A stretch of 64,000 nt of DNA from Chloroflexota bacterium. GTDB taxonomy: Bacteria > Chloroflexota > UBA11872 > VXNJ01. Below the pieces are notes generated by a model. That model did not search any database. It was not told the origin of the DNA and saw only the letters and a list, made by a program, of their open reading frames with translations. A program made the translations under genes and the position numbers. This document shows positions 33,868 through 41,704 of this stretch, one piece after another (position 1 is the stretch's first letter; each line of letters starts with the position of its first letter). The DNA lies in the NCBI GenBank assembly GCA_009840625.1, contig VXNJ01000002.1:1-64000 (forward strand), given 5' to 3'.

Positions 33868-34179
33868 ATGGAAGTCGTGTTCTTCCTGCTGCTGGCCGGC
33901 GCGGCGGCGGCGTTCAGCTGGGGTCTCATCAAGCGCGAATGGGGTTGGTTCCTGCTGGCCGGGTTCCTGGCGGTGTCCTTCGCGATGCTTCTGCCGGTCA
34001 GCAGTCCGACCGCCCTGGTGGCCCTGCTGGGCCTATTTAGCTGGACCGGAGGGATCCTGATGCGCTACCGGCGCGGCCGCGGGCAGCTTTTTGATTCGAT
34101 GCTGCTGGCAATGCCGGCCCTGCTGGCCTACTTCCGCTTCGTCGACGTCTACGGCGGCTGGATCAGAGGGCATTTCTAG
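33868..34179 (+). CDS. Small membrane protein of unknown function
   Basis: A 103-residue protein with three or four hydrophobic segments (roughly residues 3-20, 24-44, 46-66 and 76-95) and a basic loop YRRGRGQ. I recognise no family. The ATG follows the pheT stop by 18 bases and the stop is one base before the thioesterase start, so it sits in a tight gene string and is probably translated. Possible role in the envelope; no function can be inferred. Confidence 0.7.
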   Translation: MEVVFFLLLAGAAAAFSWGLIKREWGWFLLAGFLAVSFAMLLPVSSPTALVALLGLFSWTGGILMRYRRGRGQLFDSMLLAMPALLAYFRFVDVYGGWIRGHF

Positions 34180-34180
34180 A

Positions 34181-34609
34181 GTGCCGAATGCTTGCGACGG
34201 AGAGTCTTCGCCGATTGTCCACCGCGAGCTGATCAGGGCGCGGTTCACCGATGCCGACGCCCAGGGCGCCGTTCACCATTCGACCTACGTGAAGTGGCTC
34301 GAGGAAGCCAGGCTGGGCTGGTTGCGCAGCTGCGGCATCCCCTACCGCCAGACGTTCGCGGGGCGCGGCTTGGCGATCGTGGTCGCCGAGCTCTCCCTCA
34401 AATTCGTGAACCTGACTACTTTCGAGGATCAGATTCTGGTCTCGATTCGATTAGCCAAGGGCAACCGCGCGCGGCTCGACCTCGAATACGAACTGCACCG
34501 CGCCGGTGGCGAGCTGGTGGCCACCGCCCGGACCAGGCTCGCATTCGTCGACGCCAACGGCCGCCCGATCCGCTTGCCGCGCGGACACCCGCTGCTGGAA
34601 ATCCTCTGA
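34181..34609 (+). CDS. Acyl-CoA thioesterase, 4-hydroxybenzoyl-CoA thioesterase/YbgC family
   Basis: A 142-residue hotdog-fold protein. The family motif is visible as FTDADAQGAVHHSTYVKWLEEARLGWL: the catalytic Asp and the following HHSxY...EEAR helix. The remaining strands (AIVVAELSLKFVNLTTFEDQI, LVATARTRLAFVDANGRP) match the 4HBT domain. It should hydrolyse an acyl-CoA or acyl-ACP thioester; the substrate is unknown. Start is GTG at 34181, one base after the preceding stop, with AGAGGG about eleven bases upstream. The neighbouring aromatic-degradation genes might use it, but this is weak. Confidence 0.86.
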   Translation: MPNACDGESSPIVHRELIRARFTDADAQGAVHHSTYVKWLEEARLGWLRSCGIPYRQTFAGRGLAIVVAELSLKFVNLTTFEDQILVSIRLAKGNRARLDLEYELHRAGGELVATARTRLAFVDANGRPIRLPRGHPLLEIL

Positions 34610-34695
34610 CCGGGACCGCCACCCGTCGCCACCTATTGAATAATTCTGCGGATATGCCCGCGGGTTGGTCGGGACAAAGGGCGGGGAATTCCTAG

Positions 34696-35430
34696 ATGAC
34701 GGAAAAGAAGTCCGCACTGGTCATCAGCGCCCATGCGGCTGATTTTGTGTGGCGCTGCGGCGGAGCGATCGCCCTGCACCGGACGCTGGGCTATGAGCTG
34801 ACCGTCGTTTGTCTGAGCTTCGGCGAGCGTGGCGAAAGCGCCAGTCTGTGGAAAAGCGGATCGCTGACCCTGGATCAGATCAAGGCCGAGCGCCGCGGCG
34901 AGGCCGAAAACGCAGCCGCCGAACTCGGCGTACACGAACTGGAGTTTCTCGATCTCGGCGACTACCCGCTGGTCATCGACCGCAGCGCAATGGACCGTCT
35001 GGTCGATATCGTCAGGTCGGTACAACCCCGGTTCATGCTCTCGCATTCGCGTTACGACCCATACAACACCGATCACATGCACGCCACCAAGGCCGCCATC
35101 GAGGCCCGCATGATCGCCCAGGCTTGGGGGCACAATCCCGGTCAGAAGGTGCTCGGCGCACCGCAGCTCTACCTGTTCGAGCCCCACCAGACCGAACAAA
35201 TGGGCTGGGTTCCTAACGTGTTCCTGGACGTAACGTCGGTCTGGGACCGGAAGCGCGCCGCAATCGAATGCATGAAGGGGCAGCAACATCTCTGGGACTA
35301 CTACCAGAATGTTGCCGAAAACCGCGCCAATCACTTTCGGCGCAACTCCGGTGGCCAGGCCGGCGGGCGCCGGGCCCGCTACGCCGAGGGCTTCGAAGCC
35401 GTCTTTCCGCGATGCGTGGACGAACTGTGA
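34696..35430 (+). CDS. galB: PIG-L family hydrolase, probable 4-oxalomesaconate hydratase
   Basis: A 244-residue PIG-L/LmbE-fold metalloenzyme closest by sequence memory to GalB, the 4-oxalomesaconate hydratase of gallate degradation. Diagnostic blocks are VISAHAADFVWRCGGAIALH, VVCLSFGERGES, FLDLGDYPL, SHSRYDPYNTDH and LFEPHQTEQMGW. In deacetylases of the fold the first block is AHPDD; here it is AHAAD, which loses the deacetylase general-base Asp while retaining a metal-ligand pair, as expected for hydratases of this branch. The next gene encodes the pathway's preceding step, 4-oxalomesaconate tautomerase, supporting the assignment. Confidence 0.85.
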   Translation: MTEKKSALVISAHAADFVWRCGGAIALHRTLGYELTVVCLSFGERGESASLWKSGSLTLDQIKAERRGEAENAAAELGVHELEFLDLGDYPLVIDRSAMDRLVDIVRSVQPRFMLSHSRYDPYNTDHMHATKAAIEARMIAQAWGHNPGQKVLGAPQLYLFEPHQTEQMGWVPNVFLDVTSVWDRKRAAIECMKGQQHLWDYYQNVAENRANHFRRNSGGQAGGRRARYAEGFEAVFPRCVDEL

Positions 35431-35502
35431 TTGGGGCGGCGGCCGGCATCGGGCGCGTCGCGCACCGCCCGCGCCCCGGGCACTTCCGGCGGGGGCCCAG
35501 CG

Positions 35503-36561
35503 GTGGCTGACTCCGCCCGCTGCATGTGGATGCGCGGGGGGACCTCGAAAGGCGCATTCTTCCTGGCCGAGGACCTGCCGGCGGAGCCGGCCGAGCGGAG
35601 CGGCTTTCTCCTTTCGATCATGGGCTCGCCGGACGTGCGCCAGATCGACGGTATGGGCGGCGCCGATCCGCTTACGTCGAAGGTGGCGGTGGTGCGGACG
35701 TCCGATCGCCCGGGGATCGACGTCGACTACCTGTTCCTGCAGGTCGGGGTCGATACGCCGCTGGTCTCGGACTCACAGAACTGCGGGAACATGCTGGCCG
35801 GAGTCGGCCCGTTCGCAATCGAGCGGCGGCTGGTGGAGCCCGACGCCGACGTGACCCGGGTTTCAATTCACATGCAAAACACCGGGCAGGTGGCGGTGGC
35901 CACGGTGGAAACCCCCGCCGGCCGGGTCAATTACTACGGCGCTGCCACCCTGGACGGAGTGCCCGGCGGGGCGGCACCGGTGCCGCTGGAATTCAGGGAC
36001 ACTGCCGGTTCCACGTGCGGCAGCCTCCTGCCAACCGGGAACGTGATCGATGACGTCGCGGGACTTGCCGTGACCATGATCGACAACGGGATGCCCTGCG
36101 TGATCCTGGCCGCCGCCGACCTGGGCCTTAGCGGTCGCGAGACGCGCACCGAGCTGGAAGCCGACACCGAGCTCAAAAAGCGTCTGGAAGATATCCGGCT
36201 ACGGTGTGGGCCGCTGATGAACCTGGGCCGCGTGGAGTCGAAAACGGTTCCGAAGATGACTCTGGTGAGTCCGGCGCGCGCCGGCGGGGCGATTTCGACG
36301 CGGACGTTCATCCCGCACCGCTGCCACGCCAGCATCGGCGTATTCGGTGCGGTCAGCGTCGCCACCGCGTGCCTGCTCGAAGGCTCGGTTGCCGCCGCCA
36401 GCGCGGACCTTCCGGCCGGATCGGCCAAGGAGCTGGACATCGAGCACCCCAGCGGGCGCGCCACGGTCCGGTTGATCCTAGACGCCGGCGGAGTGGTGGA
36501 AAGTGCCGCGATCCTGCGGACGGCGCGCAAGCTTTTTGACGGTACAGTCTTTGCCCGTTAG
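35503..36561 (+). CDS. galD: PrpF family isomerase, probable 4-oxalomesaconate tautomerase
   Basis: A 352-residue PrpF-fold protein (diaminopimelate epimerase-like). Characteristic segments are CMWMRGGTSKGAFF at the N-terminus, GSPDVRQIDGMGGADPLTSKVAVV, the active-site Cys in SDSQNCGNML, and IPHRCHASIGVFGAVSVATAC in the second half. Next to a GalB-like gene, the best reading is GalD, which converts the keto form of 4-oxalomesaconate to the enol form; other PrpF isomerases act on methylaconitate. GTG at 35503 is preferred to the longer frame from 35431 because the added residues are compositionally random and homologues begin just before the RGGTSKG motif. Confidence 0.87.
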   Translation: MADSARCMWMRGGTSKGAFFLAEDLPAEPAERSGFLLSIMGSPDVRQIDGMGGADPLTSKVAVVRTSDRPGIDVDYLFLQVGVDTPLVSDSQNCGNMLAGVGPFAIERRLVEPDADVTRVSIHMQNTGQVAVATVETPAGRVNYYGAATLDGVPGGAAPVPLEFRDTAGSTCGSLLPTGNVIDDVAGLAVTMIDNGMPCVILAAADLGLSGRETRTELEADTELKKRLEDIRLRCGPLMNLGRVESKTVPKMTLVSPARAGGAISTRTFIPHRCHASIGVFGAVSVATACLLEGSVAAASADLPAGSAKELDIEHPSGRATVRLILDAGGVVESAAILRTARKLFDGTVFAR

Positions 36562-36603
36562 GCATTTGGCGATGAATCTAACCCGGAATTGCAGGTCGGC
36601 ACG

Positions 36604-37563
36604 ATGACCGAACCCTGCTTTGACGTCGCCCATCTGGGCCATGTTGAGCTTTACAGCGACAAGTTCGAGGAAAGCCTCGACTTCTTCACCCGCGTATACG
36701 GCTTGACCGAGACCGCCCGCGAAGGCGATAGCTCCTACCTGCGCGCGTTCGACGACTACGAGCACCACACTCTCAAGCTGACCCGGTACGAGCGCACCGG
36801 CGTGGGCCACATCGCCTACCGCTGCACCTCGGCGCCGGCGCTGCAGCGCCGGGTGGCGGCGATTGAGGCCGCCGGTTACGGCGGACACTGGATCGACGGG
36901 GACCTGGGCCACGGCCCGGCCTATCGATTCCAGGACCCGTTCGGGCACGCGTTCGAGCTCTACTGGGAGACCGACGGCTACGAGCCGCCCGCGGAACAGC
37001 GGCCGGCGTTAAAGAACCTGGCCCAGCGCTATCACGGTCAGGGCTGCTGCCCGCGAAGGCTGGACCATGTAAATCTGCTGGCCGACGACGTGACGGCATT
37101 CCGGGATTTCATGGTTTCCTGTTTGGGCTCGAGGGTTACCGAACAAATCCTGCTCGACAACGGCCGCCTGGCCGGCTGCTGGTTCACGGTCAACAACAAG
37201 ACCTACGATCTGGCCTGCACCGAAGAACACGGCGGCGGCAGCGGAAGATTCCACCATCTCACGTATGCAATCGACCAGCGCGAGGACGTTCTGCGGGCGG
37301 CGGACATCTTCCTCGAAAACGGCGTCCACATCGAAACCGGCCCGCACAAACACGCCATCCAGGGGACGTTTTTCCTCTACGTGTGGGAACCGGCCGGCAA
37401 CCGGGTGGAACTGGCGAATTCGGGCGCGCGCCTGATCCTGCGGCCGGACTGGGAGACCGTTACCTGGACCGAGGCCGAACGCAAGAAGGGCCAAGCCTGG
37501 GGACTAAAGACCATAGAGACCTTCCACACCCACGGGACACCCCCAACAGAACACTCCCGCTAG
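36604..37563 (+). CDS. Type I extradiol (catechol 2,3-) dioxygenase
   Basis: A 319-residue vicinal-oxygen-chelate protein with two repeated domains, like XylE/BphC-type ring-cleaving dioxygenases. The catalytic second domain holds the iron ligands: His in RLDHVNLL, His in RFHHLTYA and Glu in NRVELAN. It should cleave a catechol adjacent to the hydroxyls using ferrous iron and oxygen; ring substituents are unknown. ATG at 36604 is chosen over an upstream TTG because AGG precedes it at suitable distance. Following galB and galD, it could provide their substrate if it acts on a gallate- or protocatechuate-like ring, though those are usually cleaved by the unrelated LigAB type. Confidence 0.9.
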   Translation: MTEPCFDVAHLGHVELYSDKFEESLDFFTRVYGLTETAREGDSSYLRAFDDYEHHTLKLTRYERTGVGHIAYRCTSAPALQRRVAAIEAAGYGGHWIDGDLGHGPAYRFQDPFGHAFELYWETDGYEPPAEQRPALKNLAQRYHGQGCCPRRLDHVNLLADDVTAFRDFMVSCLGSRVTEQILLDNGRLAGCWFTVNNKTYDLACTEEHGGGSGRFHHLTYAIDQREDVLRAADIFLENGVHIETGPHKHAIQGTFFLYVWEPAGNRVELANSGARLILRPDWETVTWTEAERKKGQAWGLKTIETFHTHGTPPTEHSR

Positions 37564-37661
37564 CAGCCAAAGGCCCTTCCGGCAGCCTCAGGGTCGACCG
37601 TTAGACGTTGGCCGCGTCCAACTTTTTGGGGCAGCCCGCGAGATTGCTCCCGCCCTTTGCT

Positions 37662-38732
37662 TTACTCCCCGGCGGTTGGGAGTTCGCCGGCGATATGCAC
37701 CGCCCGGGTCGGGAAAGCGAACTCGATTCCCGCCGCCCGGAACCGGTCAAGCAGTTCAAGGTTGATCGCCTGCTGGGTGTCCATGAAGACGGCGAAATTG
37801 GTAGTCGCCATGTAGTAAACGGCTTCGATTTGCAGTGCCGACTCGCCGAACCCTTTGAAGTGGGCCCGATCGAACCTGGCCTCGGGATGTCGCTCGACCG
37901 CTTCCTTGATCATTCCCGGGATGGCCTCGATCTGCTCCGCAGCAGTGTCGAAGGTGATGTTTAGCGAAAGGACGGCCCGGCGCCGGTTCATCCTGCCGAA
38001 GTTGCGCAACGGCGATCCGAGCATGTCGCTGTTGCTATAGACGAGCTGCTCTCCGGTGGGGCTGCGCAGGTGCGTGGTCTTGATGCCGATCCGCTCAACG
38101 CTGCCGGCCGCACCCTTCACTGAAACGAAATCGCCGACCGCAAAAGGGCGGTCCAAGAGGATTGCCAGCGAGGCAAAGAGATCGCTGAGGATGCTCCGTG
38201 CCGCCAAGCCGATCGCGATGCCGCCGACGCCGAGTCCGGCCACCAGGGTCGTGATCTCGACCCCGATGTTGTCCAGAAACAGCACCGCCAGGATCGACCA
38301 GAGGAGCAGGGTGACCAGGTAGCGGGCAGCCGCGATCGCGCCGGGGCTGGCAAAGTCCGGGTCGCTTTCGAGGCGGCGGCGCACCAGAAACGTCAACGCG
38401 GCCCTGCCCCACAATCCGATTTGAATGAACACCACCGCGACGATGGCGACGTTGAGTCCCCGCTCCAAGAAGCCCGGCAGCTCCAAATTCAAGAGACCGG
38501 CGAACAGGGCGACCAAGAAGATCACCGGGACGCTTGACTGTCGCTGGATGGAGGCCGCGAAGCTGCGCAGCGGAGTCGCCGCCCCCTGTTGCGGGCCGCG
38601 TTCGGTAAAGCGGACCATGCCCCAGCGCAATATCAGCAGGACGATAAGCACGACCACGAAGGTCGACCCCGCCAAGATCCAATCGCCGGCGGTGTTGTCG
38701 GCCAGCGCCTGTACGTCCCAATCGATGTTCAT
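37662..38732 (-). CDS. MscS family mechanosensitive channel
   Basis: A 356-residue small-conductance mechanosensitive channel. Hydrophobic segments lie at about 18-38, 68-85, 90-110 and 135-155, and the pore-lining helix is the Gly/Ala-rich TTLVAGLGVGGIAIGLAARSILSD (about 162-185). It is followed by the beta domain DRPFAVGDFVSVKG, then VERIGIKTTHLRSPTGEQLVYSN and the C-terminal IEFAFPTR, all typical of MscS. It releases solutes during hypo-osmotic shock. It stands alone on the minus strand, with 148 bases upstream to the HAD gene; the plus-strand dioxygenase converges from the left. Confidence 0.93.
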   Translation of the reverse strand: MNIDWDVQALADNTAGDWILAGSTFVVVLIVLLILRWGMVRFTERGPQQGAATPLRSFAASIQRQSSVPVIFLVALFAGLLNLELPGFLERGLNVAIVAVVFIQIGLWGRAALTFLVRRRLESDPDFASPGAIAAARYLVTLLLWSILAVLFLDNIGVEITTLVAGLGVGGIAIGLAARSILSDLFASLAILLDRPFAVGDFVSVKGAAGSVERIGIKTTHLRSPTGEQLVYSNSDMLGSPLRNFGRMNRRRAVLSLNITFDTAAEQIEAIPGMIKEAVERHPEARFDRAHFKGFGESALQIEAVYYMATTNFAVFMDTQQAINLELLDRFRAAGIEFAFPTRAVHIAGELPTAGE

Positions 38733-38880
38733 TTGCCAGTCCTTTGCGAAGTCGCGCGCCGGGGATTTGCGCTTGCGGTCAATTCACGCGTTGTCTGTTG
38801 ATTCTTGCCGGGTCGGGTCGATTTGATTTCGGTAGCGGCGGGATCGACCCGAAGGCCGCACCCCGATCCTGCCGGGCCGG

Positions 38881-39660
38881 CTATTGTGCGGTGCCCCCAA
38901 AAGCGGCCTGTCCGGGGTTCCGAACCGGGACCCGGCGATGCTCAAGCAGCGCTTCGAGCAACTCCGCGGCCTCTTTGATGCCGCCGACCTCCCAGGTCGG
39001 CTCGGGTCCATCATCCGGGAGGGTGATGCCGCCGTGATTTATCCAGAGCGATTGCATCCCGCTGGCGTTGGCGCCGGCGACGTCGGTGTAGGGGTTGTCG
39101 CCGATCATCAGGGTCTCGGCGGGGGAAGACCCGGTAACCGCCAGGGCCAGCTCGAATATGCGCGGGTCCGGCTTCCAGATGCCGTGCTCGTGGCTGACGA
39201 ATATCCCGTTGAACCGGCCGTCGTCCAATCCCAGCTGGGACAGTTTGGGACGCTGGATGCGCGCGTAGCCGTTGGTGATGATGCAGCGTGGCATCCCGTC
39301 GGTGGCTTCAAGCATGCGCGGGGCGTCAGGATGAAGCCGGTTGGCCGTATCAAAGTGAGCGTCGATATCGTCGCAGAGCGCGGCGACCAGCGCCCCGTCC
39401 ACTATTCCCAGGTCGGCCAGTGGCTTGATGAACCAGTCAGCCTGCTCGGCTTCCTCCCAGGCGTGGCGGGCCATCAGGTCCCTTATAAAGGCGATCGTTC
39501 CGTCGGCGGCGCGGCGGCGCAGGCCATCGGGCAAACCGCGGGCCGCTCTCTCATATGCGCCGCGCATCCGGGTGCGCATGCGGTAGTCGTAGTCGAGCAA
39601 TACGTCGTCGAGATCGAATACCACCGCCCGGATTCTCGGTAGCGGTCGGCTATCGCTCAA
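38881..39660 (-). CDS. HAD family hydrolase
   Basis: A 259-residue haloacid dehalogenase-like phosphatase. Motif I is FDLDDVLLD with the nucleophile and acid Asp, motif II is IITNG, motif III Lys is in IWKPDPRIF, and motif IV is MIGDNPYTDVAGA. The helical cap between motifs I and II (residues ~30-115) marks it as a C1-capped phosphatase of the pyrimidine 5'-nucleotidase/phosphoglycolate phosphatase kind; the substrate is unknown. Start is TTG at 39658-39660, overlapping the sufU stop as TTGA, so it is probably the last, translationally coupled gene of the suf operon. Confidence 0.88.
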   Translation of the reverse strand: MSDSRPLPRIRAVVFDLDDVLLDYDYRMRTRMRGAYERAARGLPDGLRRRAADGTIAFIRDLMARHAWEEAEQADWFIKPLADLGIVDGALVAALCDDIDAHFDTANRLHPDAPRMLEATDGMPRCIITNGYARIQRPKLSQLGLDDGRFNGIFVSHEHGIWKPDPRIFELALAVTGSSPAETLMIGDNPYTDVAGANASGMQSLWINHGGITLPDDGPEPTWEVGGIKEAAELLEALLEHRRVPVRNPGQAAFGGTAQ

Positions 39661-40121
39661 GATTGGATCTCGTCCGAGTAGACGCTTTCGGTGTCTTCAC
39701 CGTCCCTGCTCTCGGCGCCGACCTGCAACGCGTTCCAGGCCAGGGTCGCACACTTAATCCGCACCGGATAGCGGTTTACTCCCTGCAGCGCTTCAAGATC
39801 GCCGAGCGATTCGAGATCTAATTCGGCTTCGCCGGTGAACATCGCCCGGACGCTGGCGGCCAACTCCAGGGCTTCCGTCAGCGGCTTGCCCATTACCGCC
39901 TCGGTGAGCATCGATGCCGAGGCCTGCGAGATCGAGCAGCCATGGCCGTCGAAGGCGACCGCGTCGATTCGGCCGCCGTTTAGGCGGACCGTTATCTCGA
40001 TGTCGTCGCCGCAAAGCGGGTTGTAGCCGCGCGCGGTTATGTCGGGATCCTCGACATGCCCCTTGTGCCGCGGACTGCGGTAGTGGTCGAGGATGATCTC
40101 GCGGTAAAGGTCGTCGAGCAC
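39657..40121 (-). CDS. sufU: Iron-sulfur cluster assembly protein SufU
   Basis: A 154-residue SufU of the Gram-positive/Actinobacteria type. The three Cys positions are present: NPLCGDDI, GHGCSISQASASML and RIKCATLAWNAL, along with the Asp of the first block that completes the zinc site. SufU accepts persulfide sulfur from SufS and passes it to the SufBCD scaffold. Its GTG start follows the sufS stop with no intervening base, and it overlaps the HAD gene by four bases, which fits tight coupling with its cysteine desulfurase partner. Confidence 0.95.
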   Translation of the reverse strand: MLDDLYREIILDHYRSPRHKGHVEDPDITARGYNPLCGDDIEITVRLNGGRIDAVAFDGHGCSISQASASMLTEAVMGKPLTEALELAASVRAMFTGEAELDLESLGDLEALQGVNRYPVRIKCATLAWNALQVGAESRDGEDTESVYSDEIQS

Positions 40122-41378
40122 CTAGCCGAAGAACTCCCGGGCTTTGCCGATCCCGGCAATAAGGGCATCGATCTCGTTTTCGGTGTTGTAAAGGTAGAAA
40201 CTGGCGCGGGCGGTCGAGCCGACTCCCAGCGCCCCCATCAATGGTTGGGCGCAGTGGTGTCCGGCGCGGACCGCGATGCCCTCGCTGTCCAGGACTTGGC
40301 CCAAGTCGTGCGGGTGCAGGCCCTCGAGGTTGAAGGAGATTACCCCGCCGCGGAATCTGGGATCGGGCGGACCGTAGATCTGCAGGTCGGGGATCTCGGC
40401 CAGCCTCGGCAGCGCGTATTCGGTCAGGCGCTGCTCGTGTTCCCAGATTTCCTGCAGGCCGATGGCGGCCAGATAGTCGGCGGCCACCCCCAGCCCGATA
40501 GCGCCGGCGATGTCCGGCGTACCGGCTTCGAATTTGTATGGCAGCCGGTTCCAGGTCGATCCCTCCATCGCAACCGTGGCGATCATGTCGCCGCCGCCCT
40601 GGTAGGGTTCGGCTTCCTCGAGCAGCTCGCGCTTGCCGTAGAGTCCGCCGATTCCGGTTGGGCCGAGCATCTTGTGGCCCGAAAAGGCCAGGAAGTCGAC
40701 GTCCTGGGCAACAACGTCGATGGGTTGGTTGGGGACCGACTGGGCGCCGTCGACGACCAGCACGGCGCCGACCGCGTGGGCCAGGGAAGCGAGCTCGGCA
40801 ACGTCCAGGGTCACGCCCAGAACGTTGGACATAGCGGTCAGCGCCACTACCTTGGTCCGCTCCGAGATCAGGGCCGCGAATTCGGCGGGCTCCGGTCGCC
40901 GCCGGTGATCTTGCAGCGAATACCAGCGCAGTTTCGCGCCGGTCTGATCGCACACCAGTTGCCAGGGAACGATATTGGAGTGGTGCTCGATGTTGGTGAC
41001 CAGGACCTCGTCGCCGGGTCCCAGTCGCGGCCGCGCCCAGGCCTGGGCGACCAGGTTGAGCCCCTCGGTCGCTCCCCGGACCCAGACCAGTTCGGCCGGG
41101 TCGGCGGCTCCGATCAGATTTGCCACCTTGACCCTGGCCTGTTCATAGGCATCGGTCGCCAGCTGGCTCAGGTGGTGGATCCCGCGGTGTACGTTGGAAT
41201 GCGTGTTTTCGTAGTAATCGTCCAGCGCGGCGATGACCGGGGCGGGCTTTTGCGAGGAGGCGGCGTTGTCGAGGTATACGAGTTTCTTGCCGGCGATCCG
41301 TCGGCCCAGGATCGGGAAATCGGCCCGCAGGGCCTGCGGGTCCAGTCCCGGGGAGCTCGGATGGACCAGCTTTTGCAT
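40122..41378 (-). CDS. sufS: Cysteine desulfurase SufS
   Basis: A 418-residue PLP-dependent group II cysteine desulfurase. The PLP Lys lies in FLAFSGHKMLGPTGIGGL, the active-site Cys in RAGHHCAQPLM, and the N-terminal KLVYLDNAASSQKP and STARASFYLYNTENEID blocks are typical SufS. It removes sulfur from cysteine and hands it to SufU encoded immediately downstream. Two bases separate its start from the stop of the Rieske ferredoxin gene. Confidence 0.96.
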   Translation of the reverse strand: MQKLVHPSSPGLDPQALRADFPILGRRIAGKKLVYLDNAASSQKPAPVIAALDDYYENTHSNVHRGIHHLSQLATDAYEQARVKVANLIGAADPAELVWVRGATEGLNLVAQAWARPRLGPGDEVLVTNIEHHSNIVPWQLVCDQTGAKLRWYSLQDHRRRPEPAEFAALISERTKVVALTAMSNVLGVTLDVAELASLAHAVGAVLVVDGAQSVPNQPIDVVAQDVDFLAFSGHKMLGPTGIGGLYGKRELLEEAEPYQGGGDMIATVAMEGSTWNRLPYKFEAGTPDIAGAIGLGVAADYLAAIGLQEIWEHEQRLTEYALPRLAEIPDLQIYGPPDPRFRGGVISFNLEGLHPHDLGQVLDSEGIAVRAGHHCAQPLMGALGVGSTARASFYLYNTENEIDALIAGIGKAREFFG

Positions 41379-41380
41379 CG

Positions 41381-41704
41381 TCAGATGATCGTTACCACGA
41401 TCTGGTCGTCCTCGACCTCGCTCTCGAACCGCTCAACCGGGGTGGTGGCTGGAGCCGTCAGCGGCTCTCCGGTATCCAGGTCGAATATGGACCCGTGCAG
41501 GGGACAGATGACGGTGCAGTATTCGGTGCTGACCTCTCCCTCGGACAGCGAGGCCTGGCCGTGCGAGCATGTGTCCTCGATCACTTTGATTTCGCCGCGG
41601 ACCTTGAACACCGCCAGCGGAATGCCGCCGGCCCGCACCCTGAACGCCTCGCCTTCGGCAAGTTCCGAATAGGCGCCTACCGCGAAGCGCCCGGTCCGGA
41701 TCAT
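41381..41704 (-). CDS. Rieske-type [2Fe-2S] ferredoxin
   Basis: A 107-residue small Rieske ferredoxin with both cluster motifs: CSHGQASL and CPLHGSIFDL (Cys-x-His and Cys-x-x-His ligands). It resembles the ferredoxin components of ring-hydroxylating dioxygenases and the small Rieske proteins found within suf operons of Actinobacteria and Chloroflexota. Likely an electron carrier, perhaps supplying reducing power for cluster assembly. Its ATG directly follows the sufD stop (TAGATG) and sufS begins two bases after its stop, so it is an integral part of the operon. Confidence 0.92.
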   Translation of the reverse strand: MIRTGRFAVGAYSELAEGEAFRVRAGGIPLAVFKVRGEIKVIEDTCSHGQASLSEGEVSTEYCTVICPLHGSIFDLDTGEPLTAPATTPVERFESEVEDDQIVVTII

